Positions 1 through 11,092 of a stretch of DNA of 64,000 nucleotides are shown in pieces. How positions within the stretch are numbered: the first letter of the stretch is position 1; each line of letters begins with the position of its first letter. The notes under the pieces were generated by a model. That model worked only from the letters and a program-made list of their open reading frames with translations, was not told the origin of the DNA and did no database searches. The translations under genes were made by a program, and so were the position numbers. The stretch is from Salvelinus alpinus (lineage: Eukaryota; Chordata; Actinopteri; Salmoniformes; Salmonidae), in NCBI RefSeq assembly GCF_045679555.1, contig NC_092096.1:27412364-27476363 (forward strand), in the 5' to 3' direction.

Positions 1-3000
1 TCCACCACTCTGTCGCTTTTTACTCATCTACCACCTACCCTCACAGGTCTCTCCTCCTCCACCACTCTGTCGCTTTTTACTCATCTACCACTCACCCTCA
101 CAGGTCTCTCCTCCTCCACCACTCTGTCGCTTTTTACTCATCTACCACTCACCCCCACAGGTCTCTCCTCCTCCACCACTCTGTCGCTTTTTACTCATCT
201 ACCACTCACCCTCACAGGTCTCTCCTCCTCCACCACTCTGTCGCTTTTTACTCATCTACCACTCACCCTCACAGGTCTCTCCTCCTCCACCACTCTCGCT
301 TTTTACTCATCTACCACTCACCCTCACAGGTCTCTCCTCCTCCACCACTCTATCGCTTTTTACTCATCTACCACTCACCCTCACAGGTCTCTCCTCCTCC
401 AGCACTCTGTCGCTTTTTACTCATCTACCACTCACCCTCACAGGTCTCTCCTCCTCCACCACTCTGTCGCTTTTTACTCATCTACCACTCACCCTCACAG
501 GTTTCTCCTCCTCCACCACTCTATCGCTTTTTACTCATCTACCACTCACCCTCACAGGTCTCTCCTCCTCCACCACTCTGTCGCTTTTTACTCATCTACC
601 ACTCACCCTCACAGGTCTCTCCCCCTCCAGCACTCTGTCGCTTTTTACTCATCTACCACTCACCCTCACAGGTCTCTCCTCCTCCACCACTCTATCGCTT
701 TTTACTCATCTACCACTCACCCTCACATGTCTCTCCTCCTCCACCACTCTATCGCTTTTTACTCATCTACCACTCACCCTCACAGGTCTCTCCTCCTCCA
801 CCACTCTGTCGCTTTTTACTCATCTACCACTCACCCTCACAGGTCTCTCCTCCTCCAGCACTCTGTTGCTTTTTACTCATCTACCATTCACCCTCACAGG
901 TCTCTCCTCCTCCACCACTCAGTCGCTTTATACTCATCTACCACTCACCCTCACAGGTCTCTCCTCCTCCACCACTCTGTCGCTTTTTACTCATCTACCA
1001 CTCACCCTCACAGGTCTCTCCTCCTCCACCACTCTGTCGCTTTTTACTCATCTACCACTCACCCTCACAGGTCTCTCCTCCTCCACCACTCTGTCGCTTT
1101 TTACTCATCTACCACTCACCCTCACAGGTCTCTCCTCCTCCACCACTCTGTCGCTTTTTACTCATCTACCACTCACCCTCACAGGTCTCTCCTCCTCCAG
1201 CACTCTGTCACTTTTTACTCATCTACCACTCACCCTCACAGGTCTCTCCTCCTCCACCACTCTATCGCTTTTTACTCATCTACCACCCACCCTCACAGGT
1301 CTCTCCTCCTCCACCACTCCTCCACCACTCTGTCACATTTTACTCATCTACAACTCACCCTCACAGGACTCTCCTCCTCCACCACTCTGTCGCTTTTTAC
1401 TCATCTACCACTCACCCTCACAGGTCTTTCCTCCTCCACCACTCTGTCGCTTTTTACTCATCTACCACTCACCCTCACAGGTCTCTCCTCCTCCACCACT
1501 CTATCGCTTTTTACTCATCTACCACTCACCCTCACAGGTCTCTCCTCCTCCACCACTCTGTCGCTTTTTACTCATCTACCACTCACCCTCACAGGTCTCT
1601 CCTCCTCCACCACTCTGTCGCTTTTTACTCATCTACCACTCACCCTCACAGGTCTCTCCTCCTCCACCACTCTGTCGCTTTTTACTCATCTACCACTCAC
1701 CCTCACAGGTCTCTCCTCCTCTACCACTCTGTCGCTTTTTACTCATCTACCACTCACCCTCACAGGTCTCTCCTCCTCCACCACTCTGTCGCTTTTTACT
1801 CATCTACCACTCACCCTCACAGGTCTCTCCTCCTCCAGCACTCTGTCGCTTTTTACTCATCTACCACTCACCCTCACAGGTCTCTCCTCCTCCAGCACTC
1901 TGTCACTTTTTACTCATCTACCACTCACCCTCACAGGTCTCTCCTCCTCCACCACTCTGTCGCTTTTTACTCATCTACCACTCACCCTCACAGGTCTCTC
2001 CTCCTCCACCACTCTATCGCTTTTTACTCATCTACCACTCACCCTCACAGGTCTCTCCTCCTCCACCACTCTGTCGCTTTTTACTCATCTACCACTCACC
2101 CTCACAGGTCTCTCCTCCTCCACCACTCTATCGCTTTTTACTCATCTACCACTCACCCTCACAGGTCTCTCCTCCTCCACCACTCTGTCGCTTTTTACTC
2201 ATCTACCACTCACCCTCACAGGTCTCTCCTCCTCCACCACTCTGTCGCTTTTTACTCATCTACCACTCACCCTCACAGGTCTCTCCTCCTCCACCACTCT
2301 GTCGCTTTTTACTCATCTACCACTCACCCTCACAGGTCTCTCCTCCTCCACCACTCTGTCGCTTTTTACTCATCTACCACTCACCCTCACAGGTCTCTCC
2401 TCCTCCACCACTCTGTCGCTTTTTACTCATCTACCACTCACCCTCACAGGTCTCTCCTCCTCCAGCACTCTGTCACTTTTTACTCATCTACCACTCACCC
2501 TCACAGGTCTCTCCTCCTCCACCACTCTATCGCTTTTTACTCATCTACCACCCACCCTCACAGGTCTCTCCTCCTCCACCACTCCTCCACCACTCTGTCA
2601 CATTTTACTCATCTACAACTCACCCTCACAGGACTCTCCTCCTCCACCACTCTGTCGCTTTTTACTCATCTACCACTCACCCTCACAGGTCTTTCCTCCT
2701 CCACCACTCTGTCGCTTTTTACTCATCTACCACTCACCCTCACAGGTCTCTCCTCCTCCACCACTCTATCGCTTTTTACTCATCTACCACTCACCCTCAC
2801 AGGTCTCTCCTCCTCCACCACTCTGTCGCTTTTTACTCATCTACCACTCACCCTCACAGGTCTCTCCTCCTCCACCACTCTGTCGCTTTTTACTCATCTA
2901 CCACTCACCCTCACAGGTCTCTCCTCCTCCACCACTCTGTCGCTTTTTACTCATCTACCACTCACCCTCACAGGTCTCTCCTCCTCTACCACTCTGTCGC

Positions 3001-3489
3001 TTTTTACTCATCTACCACTCACCCTCACAGGTCTCTCCTCCTCCACCACTCTGTCGCTTTTTACTCATCTACCACTCACCCTCACAGGTCTCTCCTCCTC
3101 CAGCACTCTGTCGCTTTTTACTCATCTACCACTCACCCTCACAGGTCTCTCCTCCTCCTGCACTCTGTCACTTTTTACTCATCTACCACTCACCCTCACA
3201 GGTCTCTCCTCCTCCACCACTCTATCGCTTTTTACTCATCTACCACTCACCCTCACAGGTCTCTCCTCCTCCACCACTCTATCGCTTTTTACTCATCTAC
3301 CACTCACCCTCACAGGTCTCTCCTCCTCCACCACTCTGTCGCTTTTTACTCATCTACCACTCACCCTCACAGGTCTCTCCTCCTCCACCACTCTATCGCT
3401 TTTTACTCATCTACCACTCACCCTCACAGGTCTCTCCTCCTCCACCACTCTGTCGCTTTTTACTCATCTACCACTCACCCTCACAGGTC
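1..3489. repeat. 57-bp minisatellite, about 61 copies, with higher-order structure
   Basis: Seen directly: a CT-rich 57-bp unit (core ctctgtcgctttttactc) repeats head to tail from the window edge to 3489, so the array probably extends upstream. Variant sites (gtcgc/atcgc, ccacc/ccagc) mark individual copies. Two units, near 1310-1375 and 2575-2640, carry an extra 11 bp and otherwise match each other, exactly 1265 bp apart. Because 57 is 19 codons, all three forward frames are open for long distances, and the 11-bp insertions shift an open frame from one repeat peptide to the next. There is no reason to regard it as protein coding: no codon bias, no domain, equal openness in three frames. Confidence 0.97.
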
Positions 3490-4087
3490 CACGCCATTAC
3501 GTCACCGCCGCGGGGAAACAAGGAGTACAGCCAAAAGTGCCAACGACAGACGGCAATCTATGTTATGTTGTCTGATTATGGTCCGGACACACACTCACGC
3601 ACACACACACACTCACACACCAACTGTATTTCAAACAGCTCGGTTATGATTTGGTTCCAGATGGTGTAATTAGTTATTCATATTTTAATGTATTCCTCGG
3701 TTTCATCTTTCAGGACATATGATGTGGTAAACAATCCATTAATACTCAGCAGTGATCTGTATGCTTATGTAATATTATGCAATACAGACTGTTATCAAGG
3801 CAACCTGTGGTCTCGTTTGTGGTCCTTTAGCGCCCCCACGTGGTTCTTTTCTACATGCACAGCTGTGGATAAGGCCTTGTTTTTTCCGTATGAAATGTTG
3901 TGTCTGATTCGTTGATCATTTTCTATCTTCAGTGAAACTTTAAATGCATTTTGTTTGGGCTCTATTTTCATTGTCATATTCCATTCCCACGTGATCATCG
4001 GTCTATTATTGTAACCCATGAGGTCAAAGGTCAAATGTGTACCTTGACCACCAGATGGCGCCAATAATTTCATTTGAATTTATATAT
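3490..4087. other. Unique sequence with a short CA tract
   Basis: Sequence after the minisatellite. A (CA)n-rich stretch lies at about 3588-3621. Short open frames of 75-92 codons on both strands have no recognisable domain and look like chance. No gene seen. Confidence 0.6.
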
Positions 4088-4227
4088 CAGGGCTGTCAAA
4101 CTTCTGGTTTTCATCCTCTCCTTCCAATCAGGGACTAATTCAGACCTGGGACACCAGGTGAGTGCAATTAACTATCAGGTAGAAACAAAAACCAGAAGTG
4201 TTTTGGCCCTCGGGTTGAACAGCCCTG
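4088..4227. mobile_element. hAT-like MITE, 140 bp
   Basis: The ends are inverted repeats: it opens with cagggctgtcaaac and closes with the near reverse complement gttgaacagccctg. The flanking octamers (4080-4087 and 4228-4235) match at 6 of 8 positions, consistent with a degenerate 8-bp duplication as made by hAT transposases. There is no coding capacity. The class call is inference from the CAGGG ends and the flank length. Confidence 0.6.
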
Positions 4228-4254
4228 GTCTATATTGAGGTCTGAATCCTAACG

Positions 4255-4359
4255 GGAGACGTACATGATGTAACTCAGACTGTCACAGTTATCACTGGAG
4301 ACGTACATGATGTAACTCAGACTGTTACAGTTATCACTGGAGACGTGCATGATGTAACT
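4255..4359. repeat. 42-bp tandem repeat, 2.5 copies
   Basis: A 42-bp unit beginning ggagacgtacatgatgtaac is repeated at 4255-4296, 4297-4338 and, partially, 4339-4359, directly against the 5'-truncated start of the LINE that follows. Confidence 0.85.
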
Positions 4360-5392
4360 GGGTCTCGACCCCGCCCTGTGCAACTGGGTCCTGGACTTTC
4401 TGACGGGCCGCCCCCAGGTGGTGAGGGTAGGAAACAACATCTCCACTCTGATCCTCAACACGGGGGCTCCACAAGGGTGCGTTCTCAGGCCTCTCCTGTA
4501 CTCCCTGTTCACCCACGACGGCGTGGCCATGTACGCCTCCAACTCAATCATCAAGTTTGCAGACGACACTACAGTAATAGGCTTGATTACCAACAACGAC
4601 GAGACGGCCTACAGGGAGGAGGTGAGGGCTCTCGGAGTGTAGTGTCAGGAAAATAACCTCACACTCAACGTCAACAAAACAACGTCAACAAAACCCCCCA
4701 TATCCACATCGACGGGGCAGCAGTGGAGATGGTGGGAAGTTTTAAGTTCCTCGGCGTACACATCACGGACAAACTGAAATGGTCCACCCACACAGACAGC
4801 GTGGTGAAGAAGGCACAACAGTTCCTCTTCAACCTCAGCAGGCTGAAGAAATTTGGCTTGTCACCGAAAACACTCACAAACTTTTACAGATGCACAATCG
4901 AGAGCATCCTGTCGGGCTGTAACCGTAAGGCTCTCCAGAGGGTAGAGAGGTCTGCACAACGCATCACTGGGGGCAAACTACCTGCCCTCCAGGACACCTA
5001 CACCACCCGATGTCACAAAAAGATCATCAAGGACAACAACCACCCGAGCCACTGCCTGTTCACCCCGCTATCACCTAGAAGACGAGGTCAGTACAGGTGC
5101 ATCAAAGCTGAGACCGAGAAACTGAAAAACAGCTTCTATCTCAAGGCCATCAGACTGATAAACAGCCATCACTAACATTGAGAGGCTGCTGCCAACATAC
5201 TGGCTCAAATCTCTGGCCACTTTAATAATAAAAAATTGGATGTAATAAATGTATCACTAGTCACTTTAAACAACGCCACTTTATATAATGTTTACATACC
5301 CTACATTACTCATCTCATATGTATATACTGTACTCTATAGCATCTACTGCATCTTGCCTATGCCGTACGGCCATATATTCATCATCCATATA
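4360..5392 (+). mobile_element. 5'-truncated L2/CR1-type LINE, RT fragment and start of 3' UTR
   Basis: Broken reverse transcriptase frames are readable: [34 protein letters not shown] (RT finger/palm), FADDTTVIG (catalytic YADD-like box) and then the C-terminal region at 4723-5175 (MVGSFKFLGVHITDKLKWS through ESILSGC to FYLKAIRLINSHH). The frame changes between 4642 and 4723 and there is a deletion near 4920, so no functional protein is encoded. The start at about 4360 is inside the RT domain, the usual 5' truncation of LINE copies. The 3' UTR is interrupted at 5393 by another insertion and resumes at 6042. The clade is inferred from the RT motifs and the GATTT-repeat tail. Confidence 0.85.
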
Positions 5393-6041
5393 CAGTATAT
5401 ATATATATATTTCTTAATTTAATAATTATTTATTACAAAAAAAAACACAAGGAAGGGGTAACGTTAAAGTATTGGAACATGAAGGACAAACAATACAGCA
5501 TCAAGACACTATCAAACATGTATCAGTCTTTCCGCAACAGAGCCATCCTTATGTGTGAGGGTGCGTGTGCATGATAGTGACATAAAATATATGTCATAGT
5601 TTCCTTTTTTATGATCACAATCTTGTGAAACCCGAACCCTCCAAGATCCCCCCACAGTTCCCCAATAGCTGTCCCTCAACCATTCGAGACCCCTCCCACA
5701 GTCCCCCCCGGAATAAAAATAATAAAAAATACAATTAATTCCATTCCCCACCCCCAAGAACCCCCCAATACACCAATAACCAAGAGAATGAACTAAAGAG
5801 AAAATGGAAAAGATAGAAGAAAACAATAAACAACAATGAAAAAAAATAATACATTTAAAACAAAGGGCATCAAGGACAACTGAAATCATAACAGCAATGC
5901 CTACTTTATATGTTAGTGTGCATGTCTGGCACTATTACATGTATGTGTGTGTTCTTGTATGTGTTTATTTGAATGAGAGTGTGTGTGTATGCATGTGTAC
6001 AAACACCTGCACGGCATCAGCCTCAGGCAAACCGGCATTTG
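5393..6041 (-). mobile_element. 649-bp retro-type insertion inside the LINE 3' UTR
   Basis: The LINE 3' UTR is split by 649 bp flanked by a perfect 11-bp direct repeat, tcatccatata, at 5382-5392 and 6042-6052. A target duplication of this length points to target-primed reverse transcription. The left edge is AT-rich (TA run, then ttaatttaataattattta), which would be the A-rich 3' tail of a minus-strand insertion. No coding domain is recognisable in it; the family is unassigned. Confidence 0.7.
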
Positions 6042-6240
6042 TCATCCATATATTTATATGTACATATTCTTATTCATTCCTTTACACTTGTGTGTATAAG
6101 ATAGTTGCTGTGAAATTGTTAGATTACTTGTTAGATATTACTGCACAGTCGGAACTAGAAGCATTTCGCTACACTCGCATTAACATCTGCTAACCATGTG
6201 TTTGTGACCAATACAATTTGATTTGATTTGATTTGATTTG
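6042..6240 (+). mobile_element. 3' end of the same LINE, with GATTT repeat tail
   Basis: Continues the LINE 3' UTR after the insertion (catccatatatttatatg, then cggaactagaagcatttcgc, then gtgaccaatacaatttg) and ends in a (GATTT)n tail at about 6216-6240. This tail type ends many salmonid LINE copies as far as I know. Confidence 0.8.
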
Positions 6241-6660
6241 GCTATGAGGTGTGACACGTCCTCTTCTGCCTGTGCCGGGTGGAGATTATAACAGAACATG
6301 GCCAAGATGTTCAAATGTTCATAGATGACCAACAGGGTCAAATAATAATAATCACTGTGGTTGTAGAGGGTGCAACAGGTCAGCACCTCAGGAGTAAATG
6401 TCAGTTGGCTTTTCATAGCCGATCATACAGAATATCTCTACCGCTCTTGCGGTCTCTAGAGAGTTGAAAACAGCAGGTCTGGGACAAGGTAGCACGTCGG
6501 GTGAACAGGTCAGGGTTCCATAGCCGCAGGCAGAACATTTGAAACTGGAGCAGCAGCACGACCAGGTGGACTGGGGACAGCAAGGAGTCATCAGGCGAGC
6601 CAGGTAGTCTAGGTGACCTCACACACTGCCTATACAGTCCATATCCCAGCATGCCATTTT
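6241..6660. repeat. Probable salmonid interspersed repeat
   Basis: Block containing acagcaggtctgggacaagg and cagcagcacgaccaggtgga, wording I recall as dispersed in salmonid genomes. Its boundaries and class are not visible here: no terminal inverted repeat or duplication was found. Overlapping short frames on both strands are not coding. Confidence 0.4.
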
Positions 6661-7827
6661 CCCTCCCTCCATCTAATCCTTCATATAATACTGTTTTGTT
6701 TATCTGTCAGTCTCTGTTACTGTGTCTCTGTGTTATTCATTGGGACAGTGGGTATTGTAATTCTCTAGTTAGACGGTGACGGCTGGGTTTTATTTGAAGT
6801 CTCTGAAGGAGCACGTCAGCAATGCAAGGACAGGCCACTGGTCCCAAGGTCTTACGGTAACTCCTAAACAGTGAATTAACAGGATTCTCTTCACTTTACT
6901 GCGTGATACTCAGGCGATTAGACAAGTGATCAGACTAGAAAGCAGTTTATTAACACTCACTCACTAGGTAGTGATGTAATGCTGTAACAAGTGTGCTTGT
7001 AAACAACAGGCCATTGTTTGTGCTGTACGATCACAAATCTGTACACAAGTTATACTGGACTGAATTGTGAAATTGCTCAATGTTCAACCCATATCGTGCT
7101 GAAAACAAACTATTCCGATAAATCCTTTGGGAATGTTTGGCTCCGTTTATTACACTTTAGATGATAGATGAGAAACACCAAGGTTACGAACGCTGAGAAT
7201 AATGAGTGGCTAAAAGAGAGGAGTGAAACACTGCAATAAGAAGCCATTTTCATTGTCCGTAGCAAAACGTTTTACTTCGGTGTGCCCCAATGAATACCCA
7301 GCAGAATGTCTCTATTTTACTTCCTGTTTTTTACTACAGTACAGCTGTTCTCTTCCAAACAGAAAAATGCTGACATCAGATGAATCCTGTTTTCTCAAGA
7401 CATTAGATGTTTTGAATGCCACACACCATGAGATGTACATTTAATGGGAAATATCTATTTTGACGAGTCAAAACATGGTGTCCAAATGTAGGTTTTAAAG
7501 GAAGGTACAGTATACATTTTGGCCAGACATCAAACTTAACACACTAACCAATGTATGGAGACCAGGGTAGGCCCTACTTTGAAGTCTGAATATTCTGGAA
7601 CAAAAGAACATTGTAGGGGATAGTGGGGTAAGTTGATCCAAAGGGTAAGTTGAGCAACCCCTTTTTTCTGGGAAACCAAAAACAAAATTAATCATATGAC
7701 CAAAAATGTAGGAAGAGTTCATCATTTCATGGAGTCTGTGAAGGAAGAAACCACATAGAAAAGTGGTAAGCAAGTTAGCTACAAAAAACAGTTTTTCACC
7801 AAGTCTAATGAATTGATTGTGTTATAG
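6661..7827. other. Unannotated sequence; isolated copies of the 24-mer motif
   Basis: No gene or transposon recognised. At 7617-7660 there are two isolated copies of the ggggtaagttga motif that forms the tandem array at 8317-8647, so this motif predates or seeded the array. Confidence 0.5.
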
Positions 7828-8149
7828 CAGGGTTCCCAAAATGGCTGTGGTTTTATTTGGCACCCCAAGTTTTCTGAGCAAAAAAATGTTTCCCCCCCAG
7901 GAAATCAGATCCAAGTGATTTTAATGTAAGAAATCTGTTCCGAAGTATTCCCATGCACAATAGAAAGACGTGGTCGTATGCAAATGTAAGCAAGGTTTGA
8001 AATTATTATGTTTTAGTCAAATATTATATCTGTTTGGGCTTCTTGCAGTCAATTTGCAGTCTACAAATGATTTGTAATTATGTTCCGGCCCACCGACCCT
8101 CCGCTCAATAAAAAATATGCCCACGGCTGAATCTAGCTGATGATCCCTG
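7828..8149. mobile_element. hAT-like MITE, 322 bp
   Basis: Opens with cagggttccc and closes with gatgatccctg, giving a short imperfect inverted repeat CAGGG(T/A)TC. The flanking octamers are tgttatag (7820-7827) and tgttatgg (8150-8157), 7 of 8 identical, the 8-bp duplication expected for hAT elements. Non-coding and internally unrelated to the 140- and 166-bp elements elsewhere in the window. Confidence 0.75.
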
Positions 8150-8316
8150 TGTTATGGGTTTCATGATGCTTGTATCTAAACCAAAGTAGATATTTTTAAG
8201 ATTGTTTTATACAACAGTTAGAGTCTCTATAAGTTCCAATATGAGGTCTTAAACCTAGCATGAAATTGCATCCTTGTAGCTGTGTGGGCTAATATAGTCA
8301 AAATATTTGCCTTGGA

Positions 8317-8647
8317 GTAAGTTGAGCCAACGGTCGTGGGGTAAGTTGAGCCAACGGTCGTGGGGTAAGTTGAGCCAACGGTCGTGGGGTAAGTTGAGCC
8401 AACGGTCGTGGGGTAAGTTGAGCCAACGGTCGTGGGGTAAGTTGAGCCAACGGTCGTGGGGTAAGTTGAGCCAACGGTCGTGGGGTAAGTTGAGCCAACG
8501 GTCGTGGGGTAAGTTGAGCCAGCGGTCGTGGGGTAAGTTGAGCCAGCGGTTGTGGGGTAAGTTGAGCCAGCGGTCGTGGGGTAAGTTGAGCCAACGGTCG
8601 TGGGGTAAGTTGAGCCAGCGGTCGTGGGGTAAGTTGAGCCAACGGCC
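8317..8647. repeat. 24-bp minisatellite, 14 copies
   Basis: Unit gtaagttgagccaacggtcg plus tggg starts every 24 bp from 8317 to 8629; the last copy is partial. Copies from 8509 onward mostly carry cagcgg in place of caacgg. With an 8-codon unit, frames are open on both strands (for example RSWGKLSQ repeats), which is not evidence for coding. Each unit contains ggtaagt, the 5' splice-site consensus. Confidence 0.97.
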
Positions 8648-9040
8648 ACCATATCCCATATAAATAATGATTACATTTAGTCAGTTCTATGCCCAGCATG
8701 CAATGTGTCATGAATGTGAACTTGAGTGCATTTGTATTGTTACAGAGCAGACATCATCATGCGCTGTGTATACAAACGTAACACAAGCAGGGGTCTACCC
8801 CCCCGTTGAGGTTCTTGAGAGAGCAGCCAAGGAAGTCAGAGAAGGGAAGAAGTCCATTTGAACAGCAGCAAGGGATGAAAAGTAGACTGAATTACACTGA
8901 AGAGGTACATTGACGAAAAAGAAAACAAACATGAACATGTGTGAAAGAGAGGCTATGATAGATTAACAGAGCCACACAAGGTCTTATCTGATGACATGGA
9001 GTCTGAGCTTGATAAACATATCAAACATCTCACGGACCAG
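8648..9040. other. Spacer between minisatellites, nothing recognised
   Basis: Unique-looking A/T-rich sequence. A 64-codon frame at 8667-8861 has no recognisable domain. No element ends seen. Confidence 0.5.
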
Positions 9041-9498
9041 TTTCATGGGCTAAGTAGTCTAGAATACCATTTCATGGGCTAAGTAGTCTAGAATACCATT
9101 TCATGGGCTAAGTAGTCTAGAATACCATTTCATGGGCTAAGTAGTCTAGAATACCATTTCATGGGCTAAGTAGTCTAGAATACCATTTCATGGGCTAAGT
9201 AGCCTAGAATACCATTTCATGGGCTAAGTAGCCTAGAATACCATTTCATGGGCTAAGTAGCCTAGAATACCATTTCATGGGCTAAGTAGCCTAGAATACC
9301 ATTTCATGGGCTAAGTAGCCTAGAATACCATTTCATGGGCTAAGTAGCCTAGAATACCATTTCATGGGCTAAGTAGCCTAGAATACCATTTCATGGGCTA
9401 AGTAGCCTAGAATACCATTTCATGGGCTAAGTAGCCTAGAATACCATTTCATGGGCTAAGTAGCCTAGAATACCATTTCATGGGCTAAGTAGCCTCGA
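9041..9498. repeat. 29-bp minisatellite, 16 copies, polarised variants
   Basis: Unit tttcatgggctaagtagtct plus agaatacca repeats 16 times. The first five copies read gtagtctaga (each with an XbaI-type TCTAGA), the next ten read gtagcctaga and the last gtagcctcga, so one substitution separates the array into two blocks. Confidence 0.97.
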
Positions 9499-9908
9499 AT
9501 GCATAGAGCTTGCCTACGAATTGGTACATCGAAAGAACATCCCTGTCCCAGACAACTGATCAAGAAATGGAAAGGTAAGTGATATTGAACAGAAAGATAT
9601 ATATCTGAATGTAGGCATACATTTAAGATCTACAAAATACCACAACCCCATTCCATGAATTCAACTTTCACCCACTGTTACAGGACACCACCACCCACTT
9701 ACCCCAAGGCTGCTCAACTTACCCCGTCCCTATGCTCAACTTACTTTATATCTGGGGTAAGTTGTGCCAAGAGACCACTTTTGTTGGATAAGCTATGTTT
9801 TCAAAACTGTTATGTTTACATGAATTCTAATTATTTCCAGGGAAACACAACATCCTGAAATATATGTAGATACCTGTATCTTTGTAGAAAGAACACTATT
9901 TCCCTTGA
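9499..9908. other. Spacer with reverse-oriented 24-mer motifs
   Basis: At 9695-9770 the sequence carries three cttaccc/caacttac motifs on the + strand (reverse complement of ggggtaagttg) and one forward ggggtaagttg, so the minisatellite motif also occurs here in inverted form. No gene recognised. Confidence 0.5.
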
Positions 9909-10020
9909 CATAGGGGGGAGCACAATTGGCCCAGCGTCATCAAGGTTTGGCCGGTGTAGGCCGTCATTGTAAATAAGAATTTGTAATTCTTAACTGACTT
10001 GCCTAGTTAAATAAAACAAA
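9909..10020 (+). mobile_element. 3' part of an HpaI-type salmonid SINE
   Basis: Contains ggccgtcattgtaaataag, then taactgacttgcctagttaa and ataaaa, the 3' tail I associate with the salmonid HpaI/SmaI tRNA-derived SINE group and its partner LINE. The tRNA-related head is absent; a GC-rich stretch (agcacaattggcccagcgtc) precedes the tail. Confidence 0.75.
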
Positions 10021-11022
<1,002 letters not shown>

Positions 11023-11025
11023 ACC

Positions 11026-11092
11026 ATGGAAGAACTCACTCTGCTACTCTGGCTCCTGATAGTTCCTCTTCAATCATTTGTACTTCAGCCCA
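11026..11092 (+). CDS. Coding exon 1: start codon and signal peptide
   Basis: ATG at 11026 sits in accATGG, a good Kozak context, right after an acceptor. It encodes MEELTLLLWLLIVPLQSFVL, a hydrophobic core typical of a signal peptide, then QP. The donor is ca|gtaagt at 11093, leaving one base (phase 1). Confidence 0.8.

Noticed and set aside
5896..6193. 98-codon frame over the LINE tail
   Set aside because: Covers an insertion junction and LINE 3' UTR; compositional.
8227..8711. Overlapping long frames on both strands over the 24-bp array
   Set aside because: The unit is eight codons without stops in several frames; openness is automatic and all frames look equally good.
9041..9498. CRISPR-like regular repeat
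   Set aside because: No unique spacers: the units are directly contiguous. The genome is a vertebrate one. The same reasoning applies to the 57-, 24-, 42- and 25-bp arrays.
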